Origin: Selenomonas bovis DSM 23594
Lineage (GTDB): Bacteria; Bacillota; Negativicutes; Selenomonadales; Selenomonadaceae
Assembly (NCBI RefSeq): GCF_000381005.1
Contig: NZ_KB908402.1
Location: 1 to 34,309 of the forward strand
DNA: 34,309 bases
Direction: 5' to 3'
Shown here: positions 15,385 through 24,912 of the stretch, piece by piece
How the letters are laid out: each line of letters starts with the position of its first letter
Position numbering within the stretch: position 1 is the stretch's first letter
Position numbers and translations under genes: made by a program
The notes under the pieces: generated by a model
Databases searched by the model: none
What the model saw: only the letters and a program-made list of their open reading frames with translations
Told to the model about the DNA's origin: nothing

Positions 15385-16512
15385 ATGGGCTTCCGTGTGT
15401 TGCTCGTCGAGCCGGACAGGCTCATGCTGGAGCAGCTCTCGATGACCATCAGCAAGACGCCGGGGTTCGAGCTGGTCGCGCGCTATCAGGCAGCGAGCGA
15501 CGCGCTCGGACAGGGCACGGTGTTCAAGCCGAACATCATCCTCCTCGGCGCCGACGGGCAGAAGGCGCCGGAGCTCATCCGGGACTTCCGTCGGCTCTAT
15601 CCGGACGTCTCCATCATCTGCATGGGCGAGCAATGGCGCGCGGACTCCGCCGCGCATCTCGTGCAGGCAGGGGCGCGCGGCTACATCGTCAAGCCGTTCA
15701 CGAGCGACGAGCTCAAGAATGCCGTCGAGGCGTTCGCGAAGAGCGGCATGGTCGTCGGCGGTGAGACGTACACGTTCTTCAGTCCGAAGGGCAAGAGCGG
15801 CAAGACGACGCTCATCGCGAACCTCGCGATGGAGCTCGCGCGCCGGTCGCGGGCGAAGGTCGGCATCATCGACGCTGACCTGCAGTTCGGCGACATGGCG
15901 GTGTTCTTCAGTCTGTCGCCGACCTCGACCATCGTCGAGGCGGCGCGGGACGCGGAGTTCCTCTCGCCGGTCACGCTCGCGCCGTATTTCATGCCGGTGA
16001 CGGAGAACGTGCATGTCCTCTGCGGCACGCGCGCGCCGAACCTCATCGACCGCGTGAGCATCGCGAGCCTCGAGCGCATCATCCGCATCGCCCAGAGCCT
16101 CTATCAGTATCTGCTCATCGATGTGCCGCCGGCGTTCAACCCGACGTCCATCGCGGCGTCGGAGCTCTCGACGACGACGATCCTCGTCGCGATGATCAAC
16201 GGCGGCTACGAGATCGAGCACATGCGCGAGGCGCTCGAGATCTTCAAGGACTGGCCGGACTATGAGGACCGCGTCAAGGCGGTGTTCACGCGCGTGACGC
16301 CCTGCGATCGTGCGAGCCAGGAGGAGATCGGCCGTGCGCTGGGGTTCCCCGTGGCAGGCATCATCCCCAACGCCTATGAGGAGGTCTCGACCGCCGCGGA
16401 CAGCGGGATGATGGCCGTCGATATCGAGGCGTCGAGCCCGTTCGCGCAGAGCGTGAGCAAGCTCGTCTCGAAGATTATGGGACGTCATTCTAGTGGATGG
16501 AGGAGTGTATGA
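15385..16512 (+). CDS. cpaE: CpaE: pseudo-receiver domain fused to ParA/MinD-type ATPase
   Basis: A 375-residue protein. Residues 1-120 form a CheY-like receiver fold (FRVLLVEPDRLML at the start, YIVKPFTSDEL at the end, with the conserved Lys). The usual phospho-acceptor Asp is replaced: the strand reads NIILLGADG, with Gly55 at the expected position, so it is probably not phosphorylated. Residues 125-375 form the ATPase: Walker A SPKGKSGKTTLIAN (about 131-144), A' motif IIDADLQFGDM, Walker B-like LLIDVPP. CpaE positions the Tad machine at a pole in the bacteria where it has been studied. The ATG has GAGGAGGT 8 nt upstream. Its last bases overlap tadB by ATGA, so the two are translationally coupled. 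Confidence 0.9.
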   Translation: MGFRVLLVEPDRLMLEQLSMTISKTPGFELVARYQAASDALGQGTVFKPNIILLGADGQKAPELIRDFRRLYPDVSIICMGEQWRADSAAHLVQAGARGYIVKPFTSDELKNAVEAFAKSGMVVGGETYTFFSPKGKSGKTTLIANLAMELARRSRAKVGIIDADLQFGDMAVFFSLSPTSTIVEAARDAEFLSPVTLAPYFMPVTENVHVLCGTRAPNLIDRVSIASLERIIRIAQSLYQYLLIDVPPAFNPTSIAASELSTTTILVAMINGGYEIEHMREALEIFKDWPDYEDRVKAVFTRVTPCDRASQEEIGRALGFPVAGIIPNAYEEVSTAADSGMMAVDIEASSPFAQSVSKLVSKIMGRHSSGWRSV

Positions 16513-17486
16513 ACGCATTACTCGCCGTTTTGACGGTTGCACTGACATTCCTTGTGCTCTCCTCCTTCATCATGATGCAGGCGCGCCGCAAGCAGAACCT
16601 GCAGAAGCGCATGGAGTATTTCTCCGAGCAGAAGGCGCGCAGGGAGCTTTTCCAAGGAAGGAAAAAGCAGAAAGGTCCGACGCCAAAGGAGAAGATCCTT
16701 CGCCTCGTGCGCAGCATCGCCTCCAAGATGCCGGAGCTCAAGTCGGAGGGATACTTCGCGGATCTCATGGAGCAGGCCGATTGGCCGCTGCTCGGCCGGG
16801 AGTTCCCCGTCCTGCTCTTCCTTGGCAGCGCGCTGCTCGCGCTCATCGTGCTCGCGGTCACGTTCAAGTTGCTCTCGGCGGTCATCGCGTTCGTATTCGG
16901 CATCGTTGGTGGCATGCTCTATCTCAACATGCACATCCAGCGCCGCCAGAAGGCGTTCACGAACCAGCTCGGCGACATGCTCGAGATGATGGCGAACGCG
17001 CTGCACTCAGGCTTCAGCTTCCTGCAGGCGTTCGAGCTCATCGCGCGCGAGATGGATGACCCCATCGGCCATGAGGCGGAGAAGACGCTCCACGAGATCA
17101 ATGTCGGCGCGTCGCTCGAGGATGCGCTCACGCACATGCAGCATCGCGTCGGCAGCCCGGACTTCGAGCTTGTCGTCACGGCGGTGCTCATCCAGCGCCA
17201 GGTCGGCGGCAACCTCGCCGACATCCTCAACACGATCAGCGACACGATCCAGGAGCGCATCCGCATGCGGCGCGAGGTGCTCGCGCTCACGGCGCAGGGG
17301 CGTATGTCGGGCGTCATCATGGCGCTGCTCCCCGTAGCGTTGGCGGGCTTCATCACGATGGTCAGTCCCGGGTATATCATGCCGCTCTTTACGGAGACAG
17401 CGGGCAGGATTGCGATCGGGGTAGCCGTTGTCATGGAGATCATGGGCTATCTGGTCATCAAGAAGATTGTCGATATCAAGGTTTGA
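16509..17486 (+). CDS. tadB: Tad inner-membrane platform protein TadB
   Basis: A 325-residue type II secretion F-domain protein forming part of the inner-membrane platform. An N-terminal membrane segment (about 1-20) is followed by a Lys/Arg-rich cytoplasmic stretch, a pair of membrane segments (about 95-140), the T2SSF domain (about 155-285; LGDMLEMMANALHSGFSFLQAFELIAREM region) and two C-terminal membrane segments. The start is ATG 16509, 5 nt after GGAGG and overlapping the cpaE stop; an in-frame ATG at 16497 lies on the ribosome site itself. It is separated from its usual partner genes: cpaF and tadC come only after the pilin and tadE genes, not next to it as in many Tad loci. Confidence 0.88.
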   Translation: MNALLAVLTVALTFLVLSSFIMMQARRKQNLQKRMEYFSEQKARRELFQGRKKQKGPTPKEKILRLVRSIASKMPELKSEGYFADLMEQADWPLLGREFPVLLFLGSALLALIVLAVTFKLLSAVIAFVFGIVGGMLYLNMHIQRRQKAFTNQLGDMLEMMANALHSGFSFLQAFELIAREMDDPIGHEAEKTLHEINVGASLEDALTHMQHRVGSPDFELVVTAVLIQRQVGGNLADILNTISDTIQERIRMRREVLALTAQGRMSGVIMALLPVALAGFITMVSPGYIMPLFTETAGRIAIGVAVVMEIMGYLVIKKIVDIKV

Positions 17487-17503
17487 AGCATGGAGGGAAT
17501 GAC

Positions 17504-17704
17504 ATGGAAGGCAGATACCTTTATCTTCGGTGTCTCCTGTCGCAGCAGAAGGCGCAGGGTATGGTAGAGTATGCACTCATCGTCGCCCTCACGGTCGGAA
17601 TTCTCATCGTTATCTCGGTGACGAACCCGCAACTCCAGCAATCCATTGTCGATATCTTTGCCCGTGCGGCGGAGAAAGTCGATACGCTCGCTGCAGGTAC
17701 CTGA
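17504..17704 (+). CDS. flp: Flp-type pilin, copy 1
   Basis: A 66-residue prepilin. A short leader (1-17) precedes QGMVEYALIVALTVGILIVISV, the Flp motif in which Glu and Tyr sit at +5 and +6 of the mature pilin. The residue before the predicted cleavage is Ala17, where the Flp motif G/XXXXEY usually has Gly. The mature protein would be ~49 residues, nearly all one helix. The start is ATG 17504 with GGAGGG 6 nt upstream; an in-frame TTG at 17483 lies inside tadB. Predicted substrate of the peptidase at 10442-11077. Confidence 0.88.
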   Translation: MEGRYLYLRCLLSQQKAQGMVEYALIVALTVGILIVISVTNPQLQQSIVDIFARAAEKVDTLAAGT

Positions 17705-17797
17705 AGCAGAGCGGTTCCATCGGTGTTACTCTCTTCGGAGATTGACATACATAGAATCTTTTAAGTTTACAGGTTTTATTCACAGGAGGTATTTGTT

Positions 17798-17992
17798 ATG
17801 ATTGAGATCATCAACTATCTGAAGGCACGTTATCTGTCCGAGAAGGCACAGGGCATGGTCGAGTACGCGCTCATCGTCGCGCTCGTCGTCGGCATCGCGG
17901 TTGTCGCATTCAACGGCGGCCTCAAGAACTCCGTTTCGAGTGCGTTCGGTCATGCATCGACGGCCATTGAAAGTGTCTCCCAGGGTAACTAA
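17798..17992 (+). CDS. flp: Flp-type pilin, copy 2
   Basis: A 64-residue prepilin very similar to copy 1 over KAQGMVEYALIVAL, again with Ala at -1, then a different C-terminal half (FNGGLKNSVSSAFGHAS). The ATG has AGGAGGT 7-8 nt upstream, the best ribosome site in the operon. A TTGACA (17742-17747) lies in the gap before it, but no convincing -10 follows, so an independent promoter is only possible. A terminator-like hairpin directly after the gene could allow more pilin mRNA than downstream mRNA, suggesting this is the major pilin (inference). Confidence 0.9.
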   Translation: MIEIINYLKARYLSEKAQGMVEYALIVALVVGIAVVAFNGGLKNSVSSAFGHASTAIESVSQGN

Positions 17993-18013
17993 TTCTACGA
18001 GTGTTGTCTCAAA

Positions 18014-18058
18014 AGGCTGCCATGAATCTCTCAGGGGCTTCATGGCAGCCTATTTTCT
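18014..18058 (+). terminator. Hairpin/attenuator after the pilin genes
   Basis: Arms AGGCTGCCATGAA (18014-18026) and TTCATGGCAGCCT (18039-18051), followed by ATTTTCT. It lies between flp2 and tadE and probably stops part of the transcription, separating abundant pilin mRNA from the rest. Confidence 0.7.
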
Positions 18059-18073
18059 AGGAGGGGGGGTTCT

Positions 18074-18562
18074 ATGCTGCGCAGGGGGCAGAGAGGACAG
18101 AGTATGGTCGAGTTCGGCATCGTCATACCATTTTTCCTCGTTTTCATCATGGGCATTGCCTATTTCGGCGCTGCCATCAGCGACTATATCGCGCTCAACA
18201 ACATGGCGCGCAGCTGCGCGCGCGAGGCGTCGATCGGCGGGCCATCGACCTACCGACAACTGGAGAACAAGTATTTATCCCAGGATCTGACGGCCGGTCT
18301 CTATGAGTGGGGCCCGCAGGCATATAGCGAAGGCCTGGCATATATCCATGTGGATAAAGACATATCGGAGGCGACGACGGGCAACCACGGTAATGTCGTG
18401 GTCACGCTCAAATCCAAGATTGATATGAGCAGAGAAAATGCCGCAACTATTTTCAAGCGTCTGCTCATCCGGTGGGCGGGAGCATCTCCGAAGGTTCTGA
18501 ATCTCGATGTTACCTATACGATGTACAGCGAGTACGATTTATCACAGGAAAAGAAGTCGTAG
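18074..18562 (+). CDS. tadE: TadE-like pseudopilin
   Basis: A 162-residue protein with the TadE prepilin-like start: RRGQRG then QSMVEFGIVIPFFLVFIMGIA, with Gly8 at -1 and Glu at +5, a canonical site for the Tad prepilin peptidase. One N-terminal membrane helix (about 12-33) is followed by an exported domain of ~125 residues. TadE is a minor pseudopilin needed for pilus formation in studied systems. The ATG has AGGAGGGGGG 5-6 nt upstream. Confidence 0.88.
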   Translation: MLRRGQRGQSMVEFGIVIPFFLVFIMGIAYFGAAISDYIALNNMARSCAREASIGGPSTYRQLENKYLSQDLTAGLYEWGPQAYSEGLAYIHVDKDISEATTGNHGNVVVTLKSKIDMSRENAATIFKRLLIRWAGASPKVLNLDVTYTMYSEYDLSQEKKS

Positions 18563-18611
18563 CCGGCATGCAGGCAGAGAGGCCGCGGCTGTGTCTGGTA
18601 GTTTCTGATAT

Positions 18612-18646
18612 CCCTGTCCGCAGCAAGTAAAAGAGGGCGGACAGGG
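18612..18646 (+). other. Stable hairpin between tadE and cpaF
   Basis: 10-bp perfect arms CCCTGTCCGC (18612-18621) and GCGGACAGGG (18637-18646) with a 15-nt loop and no T-run after it, so more likely an mRNA stabiliser or processing site than a terminator. Confidence 0.45.
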
Positions 18647-18685
18647 CAGGTGGTTCCGTGCAGAGACGGAGGAGAGTGAAAGCAG

Positions 18686-20067
<1,382 letters not shown>

Positions 20068-20068
<1 letters not shown>

Positions 20069-21033
20069 TGCTGATTTTCCTATTTACTATTTCGCTGATC
20101 GTCGTCACGTTCCTCGTGCTCTACGGGCTCCTGCAAAGCAAGGTGCGCTCGGAGACCGAGGTGCAGAGCCGCATCAAGAAGATCGACGCGATCACTGCCA
20201 TGCCGCGCAAGGGCCGGGAAAAGACGGAGGCGGAAAAGGCCGCGCTGCGCGGACGCTCGCTCGAGGAGATGACGTTCTCCGAGCGCGTGATCCAGCCGCT
20301 CATGGAGAAATTCGGCCAGTTCCTCGGCCAGTTCGCGCCGGCGGGCATGGCGAAATCCCTCGAACACCGCATCGTGCTCGCGGGCAAGCAGCGCGAATGG
20401 TCCGTGGGGCAGCTCTTCGCCGCGATTTTCTTCGGCGCGGTGGCGATGTGCGTGCTCTCATGGCTCTATCTCCAGGCCGCGGACTTCTCTGCGGTGCAGA
20501 AAGTCGCCATCGTCCTGCTCGGTACGTTCATCGGCGGCTATGCGCCCATCTCCGTGACGAAGATCATGGCGACGAAGCGCCAGCAGGCCATCCAGTCGCA
20601 GCTGCCGGAGATGCTCGACCTGCTCTGCGTCAGCGTGCAGGCGGGCCTCTCGTTCGACAGCTCGCTGCGGAAGATCATCGGCCGCATGCATGGCCCGCTC
20701 ATCGACGAATGCCGCCATTTCCAGGAGGATGTGCGCATGGGCATGGTGCGCCGCACCGCGCTCAAGAACCTCGCCCAGCGCTGCGAGGTGCAGGAGGTCT
20801 CGCTGTTCGTGGCGGCGCTCGTCCAGTCGGAGCGCCTCGGCACGAGCATGGCGAACACGCTGAAGAGCCAGGCGGACAACATGCGCGACCGTCGCCGCCA
20901 GCACGTCAAGGCCGAGGCGATGAAGGCCCCGGTCAAGATCATCTTCCCGCTCGTATTCTTCATCTTCCCGTCGCTCTTCATCGTGACGCTCGTGCCGTCC
21001 GCCCTGTCCCTGATGAAGAACCTCGGACATTGA
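20068..21033 (+). CDS. tadC: Tad inner-membrane platform protein TadC
   Basis: A 321-residue second T2SSF-domain protein, partner of TadB. Residues 1-20 are a membrane segment; two more lie at about 115-165, then the T2SSF domain (about 185-285; PEMLDLLCVSVQAGLSFDSSL) and a C-terminal hydrophobic stretch (IIFPLVFFIFPSLFIVTLVPSAL). Translationally coupled to cpaF through TGATG. Confidence 0.92.
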
Positions 21034-21051
21034 GCCGGAGGAGATGAGCAA

Positions 21052-21519
21052 ATGGAGAACGGTACCCTGCCGCGGCAGACGCTGACAGCGCCGCCCGCGG
21101 GGACGAGCGACGCCCCGCGGGCAACAGGTGAGACGCCGCAGGTGACAGGCGAGGCGCCGCAGGCAGAGCGGGGCAAGACCATGCGCCTGCTGCGGACGGC
21201 GCGGGGCGATATCATCCGCGCCGAGGTCGCGGACTCCTTCCTGCGCCGCTTCTGCGGCCTCATGCTGCGGCGCGCGCTGCCCGCGGACGGCGGTCTGCTC
21301 CTCGCGCCCTGCGCGAGCATCCACATGTGCTTCATGCGCTTCGCCATCGACGCCGTCTATCTCGACGACGACTGCCGCATCCTGAAGATCGCGCCGCACC
21401 TCCTGCCGTGGCTCGGCCTCTCCTGCTGCCGCGGCGCCTGGGGCTGCCTGGAGCTCCCCGCCGGCGCCGCCGCGCGCCTCGGCCTCGCCGTCGGCGAGCG
21501 GCTCTCGGCGGACGCGTGA
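21052..21519 (+). CDS. DUF192 family protein
   Basis: A 155-residue protein. The first ~45 residues are Pro/Thr/Gly-rich and probably disordered. The rest matches DUF192: FLRRFCGLMLRRALPADGGLLLAPC, then SIHMCFMRFAIDAVYLD, ending ELPAGAAARLGLAVGERL. The family's function is not established. The gene starts 19 bp after tadC with GGAGGAGATGAGCAA before its ATG, and is the last gene before the strong terminator at 21556-21600, so it is co-transcribed with the pilus genes. A role in the Tad system is inference from that position. Confidence 0.8.
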   Translation: MENGTLPRQTLTAPPAGTSDAPRATGETPQVTGEAPQAERGKTMRLLRTARGDIIRAEVADSFLRRFCGLMLRRALPADGGLLLAPCASIHMCFMRFAIDAVYLDDDCRILKIAPHLLPWLGLSCCRGAWGCLELPAGAAARLGLAVGERLSADA

Positions 21520-21555
21520 CAGCGCAGACGGCCTGCTGGGCCTGAGTAAGAAAAC

Positions 21556-21600
21556 AAGAGAGCGCCCTCCAGTGGTCTGATCACTGGAGGGCGCTCTCTT
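21556..21600. terminator. Strong bidirectional terminator between the Tad operon and tadG2
   Basis: Perfect 19-bp arms starting AAGAGAGCGCCCTCC (21556-21574) and ending GGAGGGCGCTCTCTT (21582-21600), loop GTCTGAT. Placed between two convergent transcription units. Confidence 0.92.
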
Positions 21601-21633
21601 GCTTTGCTGCGCGCGCTCACCTGGTCTGGCGAA

Positions 21634-21686
21634 AGTGCAGCGCAGACGCGTGAAGACGGAGTGCTGAAGAATCAGTGGTTCCTTAG
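21634..21686 (-). repeat. Solo right end of a foldback (MITE-like) element
   Basis: GTGCAGCGCAGACGCGTGAAG through ATCAGTGGTTCCTTA matches the right ~50 bp of the copy at 11500-11662. Only this end is present. Its outer TAA (minus strand) is the stop codon of tadG2. Confidence 0.75.
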
Positions 21687-22975
21687 AGCAGCTTGATTTC
21701 GTAGTCCGAGGAAGCGCCGCCGGTGGCAGCGGAGCCGCTGCTGCCGTCGAAATCCTCGTAGAAGAAGTGGCCGCGATCGTTGCGCAGGTCGAGGCCGCTC
21801 GCAATCATCGAGCCGTAGAAGTTGCCGCCACCCGCGTTGCAGAGAATCTTCGGGGAGTTCGGCGCATAGATGATGCCGCGGAAGGTATGGCCATGCATGT
21901 TGAAATGGATCTCGCCCTTTCCGTTGTAGCAGACGACGAGCGGACGCACGTTATCCGAGTTCACGTTGATGTTGACGACGCCGGTGCTGTCATCAATGTT
22001 GAGATAGACGGGATCATTTGGGTGCGTGTCGCTGCCCGGCAGACGGTTGACGGAGAGGTTGACGTTCGGCTCCTTGATATAGATGGCCGTGGACGTATTC
22101 TGGTCGAAGATCGCCTCGCTGGAGTCCGGGTTCTGACCGTTCGTGTAGCGGACCTGTGTCATGGCCGTCACCTGGCGGTGCAGCGCGTCCATATCGTACG
22201 CGGTGTAGTTTGCCTGGTGGCCATAGCCGTTGGCCTCCGCCTCCGTCACAGAGCAGTTCTCATCCGCGGCCTGCTTCGTGAAGAAGTATTTGAGATTCGC
22301 GTTCTGCGAGCTGTACTGTATGCCATTCGGCGGGAAATAGCTGGGGTTCGCGATGGGCGTATAATCCGGGGCGCCGGAGGTGACGCCGTCCGTGTAGGCG
22401 ATATCGCCGTCAAAGGTAGAGGAAATCTGCCCCTTGATGTTCATGTTGTCCGGATTGTTGATGGAGTTGACCTCTTCCATGCCGTCCTTGAACACGAACA
22501 AATGCTTGCTGGTCGCCGTCTTGCCCTTGCCGATGATGGCCGCCGTGCTCGCAGCGCCGACGCTGCGCGTCTTGTCAGCGATGAAGACGCGCAGGAAATA
22601 GAGCGGAACGTCCTCGGTGAGAGAGACTTTGTACTTGAGCTGGGCGGCGGATGCCTCCGGCACATCGTAGCCTCTGCTGGCGACATCCTTCCCGAGGTTG
22701 TCGTCGACGTAGCCGTCGGCCACGTTATCGGCGGCGCTGTGATTCGCCTTGACGCCCTGCACCGTTGTGCGGTGGGCGATGAGGTCGTCGCGGATGTCCG
22801 CAGCGCCCGCGAGGGCGGCGGCGTCAGCGGCGTTCTGGAGGCGTGACTGCGTGAGGTAGAGATTGCCGACGTCGACGGCGAGGCCGGTCACGCCGATCAC
22901 GAACGGCAGCAGGAGTCCCGTCAGCAGGAGGACAGAGCCTCTCTGTCGCAGGAAACCACGAAAAAACGATAACAT
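21683..22975 (-). CDS. TadG-like pilus assembly protein (second copy)
   Basis: A 430-residue protein with the same plan as the first TadG: basic head, hydrophobic segment (about 16-38, LLLTGLLLPFVIGVTGLAVDVG), signature NAADAAALAG, then a long exported region. FRGIIYAP recurs near residue 370, preceded by GEIHFNMHGH, as in the first copy. The middle parts differ, so the two are not recent duplicates. The start is ATG 22975 with AAAGGGG 8 nt upstream; an in-frame ATG 30 bp upstream has no site. It is convergent with the Tad operon and read from its own extended -10 promoter (23033-23041). The TAA stop is supplied by the end of a foldback element, so the original C-terminus may have been altered. 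Confidence 0.85.
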   Translation of the reverse strand: MLSFFRGFLRQRGSVLLLTGLLLPFVIGVTGLAVDVGNLYLTQSRLQNAADAAALAGAADIRDDLIAHRTTVQGVKANHSAADNVADGYVDDNLGKDVASRGYDVPEASAAQLKYKVSLTEDVPLYFLRVFIADKTRSVGAASTAAIIGKGKTATSKHLFVFKDGMEEVNSINNPDNMNIKGQISSTFDGDIAYTDGVTSGAPDYTPIANPSYFPPNGIQYSSQNANLKYFFTKQAADENCSVTEAEANGYGHQANYTAYDMDALHRQVTAMTQVRYTNGQNPDSSEAIFDQNTSTAIYIKEPNVNLSVNRLPGSDTHPNDPVYLNIDDSTGVVNINVNSDNVRPLVVCYNGKGEIHFNMHGHTFRGIIYAPNSPKILCNAGGGNFYGSMIASGLDLRNDRGHFFYEDFDGSSGSAATGGASSDYEIKLL

Positions 22976-23032
22976 AACAGTATCCCCTTTCAATTGTAAT
23001 TCCACTTCATATTATTTAAATTTTATATTTGT

Positions 23033-23041
23033 ATTATAGCA
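23033..23041 (-). promoter_or_regulatory. Extended -10 promoter of tadG2
   Basis: TGCTATAAT on the minus strand, a perfect extended -10, about 60 bp upstream of the ATG in an AT-rich stretch. No good -35. Confidence 0.55.
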
Positions 23042-23169
23042 TAAAACAAAAGAAATATAATTATATTCCTAAAGAAATTACAAAAAATCAATTACGCAGC
23101 GCGATGATTTTCGTCTGGGCAGGGGGGATTTTTCAGCGTATGGAATAATTTTCTATTTTTTCATCACGC

Positions 23170-23197
23170 TTGTTTTTTTTTGAGATTATTATATAAT
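23170..23197 (+). promoter_or_regulatory. Promoter of the epimerase gene
   Basis: TTGTTT (23170-23175), a 16-bp spacer and TATAAT (23192-23197), leaving an ~85-nt leader before ATG 23289. Confidence 0.6.
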
Positions 23198-23288
23198 AAC
23201 TTTGGAGAAGTGTGCAGAGTATCGTGAAGATGCTGGTGTAACGACTGGTGTTTCATCATTTTTTATTTTCTGGAAACGAGGGAGTTCT

Positions 23289-24554
23289 ATGTTTAGTCTG
23301 CATTCGTATTATCAACAGGATATCCAGTGCATGAACCTGATGCCGCTGCCATGGGAGCGTTTGCGCGGCAAGCGCATCCTGCTGGCGGGGGCGACGGGGC
23401 TCATCGGCACGTTCCTCGTCGATACGCTGTTTTCGATCAATAGCATCCGTCAGCTCGGCATGACGGTGTATGCGGTGGGGCGCGATGAGGATACGGCGCG
23501 GCAGCGGTTCGATGATATCTGGGAGGATCCTCGTTTCTCGTTCTATCCGTGGGACGTGACGCAGCCGGCGGCGTTTCCGGAGCCGGTGGATCTCGTGATC
23601 CATGCGGCCTGCGATACGCAGCCGATGAGGATCCTGGAGCATCCGGTGGAGACGATGATGTCGAACATCTACGGCACGGAGAATCTCCTGGAGGTGGCGC
23701 ATGACTGCGGTGCGAAGCGGTTCATGTTCATTTCCTCGGGGAGTATCTACGGGGAGCCGTGGCGGGCGGATGACTGCGTGGATGAGAAATATTACGGGAG
23801 TCTCAACTGCAATACGGTGTGCGCGGCGTACGCGGAGAGCAAGCGCGCGGGCGAGACGCTCTGCAAGTCGTGGCGGTCGCAATACGGACTGGATGTGGTG
23901 ATCGCGCGGCTCGCGCATGTCTATGGGCCGACGATGCGTCAGGATGATACGAAGCCGCTCTCGCAGATGATCCTTGACTGCGCGAAGCAGCAGGACATCG
24001 TGCTGCATGAGGAGGGCGACCGCCATGTATCCTGCTGCTATGTGGCGGATGCCGTGATGGGGATCCTGCATGTGCTGCTCGCCGGCAAGAACGGCTCGGC
24101 GTATAATATCGCGGGCAGCTCTGGCAAGCTCCGCACGCTCAAGGATATCGCGGAGTTCCTCGCGGATTATGCGGGGACGAAGGTCATCTATGATCTGCCG
24201 GATCGCGAGGCGCAGATCGGCCAGTTCCTCGAGAAGATGGCGAATCGCCAGGTGGCTTTCGATGTGCCGGAGAAGAAGGCGCGCCTCGGCAATGTGCTCT
24301 ATACGAACGCGAAGCTCGACACGCACAAGCTGCAGGGCCTGGGCTGGCAGCGGCGGACCGAGCTGGCCACCGGGCTCAAGCGGACGGTCAGCACGCTGCA
24401 GGAGGGCGGCCTCATCGTGGAGGAGAGCGATGAGGATGTGCGCAACGCGTCGCTGGAGGCGGCGAAAGAGGCGGCGGCGTCCCTGCGCGAGCGTCACAAG
24501 ACGGTGCGGCGGGATAGCGGCGGCCTCAAAGGGCTTTTGCGCCGGATGCGCTGA
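23289..24554 (+). CDS. NAD-dependent epimerase/dehydratase (extended SDR)
   Basis: A 421-residue extended short-chain dehydrogenase acting on a nucleotide sugar. The NAD-binding GATGLIG is at 34-40, FISSGSIYG supplies the active-site Ser region, and the catalytic pair is Tyr181/Lys185 in YAESK. RLAHVYGPTMRQDD and a C-terminal substrate-binding half with YNIAGSSGKLRTLKDI are typical of UDP-glucuronate decarboxylase/dTDP-glucose dehydratase relatives. The last ~60 residues are a charged tail. The ATG at 23289 has GAGGGAG 5 nt upstream; an in-frame start at 23202 lies on the promoter side and lacks a site. It stands alone between its promoter and a repeat-plus-terminator. The substrate cannot be told from the sequence. 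Confidence 0.82.
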   Translation: MFSLHSYYQQDIQCMNLMPLPWERLRGKRILLAGATGLIGTFLVDTLFSINSIRQLGMTVYAVGRDEDTARQRFDDIWEDPRFSFYPWDVTQPAAFPEPVDLVIHAACDTQPMRILEHPVETMMSNIYGTENLLEVAHDCGAKRFMFISSGSIYGEPWRADDCVDEKYYGSLNCNTVCAAYAESKRAGETLCKSWRSQYGLDVVIARLAHVYGPTMRQDDTKPLSQMILDCAKQQDIVLHEEGDRHVSCCYVADAVMGILHVLLAGKNGSAYNIAGSSGKLRTLKDIAEFLADYAGTKVIYDLPDREAQIGQFLEKMANRQVAFDVPEKKARLGNVLYTNAKLDTHKLQGLGWQRRTELATGLKRTVSTLQEGGLIVEESDEDVRNASLEAAKEAAASLRERHKTVRRDSGGLKGLLRRMR

Positions 24555-24610
24555 GCGCTGCCGCGGCTTGATTGCGATCAACAGGGGCGATGCACGCGTC
24601 TGGGGACGTC

Positions 24611-24795
24611 TGTGCGCCTGCCCTTAGAGGATTTCCAGCCAATCGCGTTGCGCCTGCGGCTTGCGCTCTTGGGGATTTACATAGTAAACTCAACGCACAA
24701 GCGTCCACTTCGTGGACATTGTGCGCCCGTCCTTGCAGTAAATCCAGCCAATCGCGCTGCGCCTGCGGCTTGCGCTCTTGGGGATTTACATAGCA
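24611..24795 (+). repeat. Dispersed ~107-bp repeat, one partial and one full copy in tandem
   Basis: The right part of the unit (24611-24682, ending GGGGATTTACATAGTAAA) is followed directly by a full unit (24683-24795). Both share CGCTGCGCCTGCGGCTTGCG-type cores. As at 9978-10092, the array lies between a stop codon and the gene's terminator. Confidence 0.8.
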
Positions 24796-24855
24796 AAAGA
24801 CTGCTGCACGCAAGCGTGCTCCCTGAGGAGATCGCTGGGTGCAGCAGTCTTTTTT
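24796..24855. terminator. Intrinsic terminator after the epimerase
   Basis: Arms AAAAGACTGCTGCAC and GTGCAGCAGTCTTTTTT, with an inner loop containing CTCCCTGAGGAG. The left arm shares CTGCYGCACGCAAGC with the hairpin at 10248-10350. Confidence 0.85.
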
Positions 24856-24912
24856 GCTGGTGCGTGGGCGCCGTCAGGCTGCTCTACAGGCGTCTGCGCG
24901 CAGCTGCCGCTT

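Noticed and set aside
17742-17771. TTGACA as an independent pilin promoter
   Set aside because: No acceptable -10 at 16-18 bp (GTTTAC/TTTACA); left as a remark only.
24611-24795. CRISPR-like repeat array
   Set aside because: Only about one and two thirds copies of a ~107-bp unit, no spacers, and the unit also occurs singly elsewhere.
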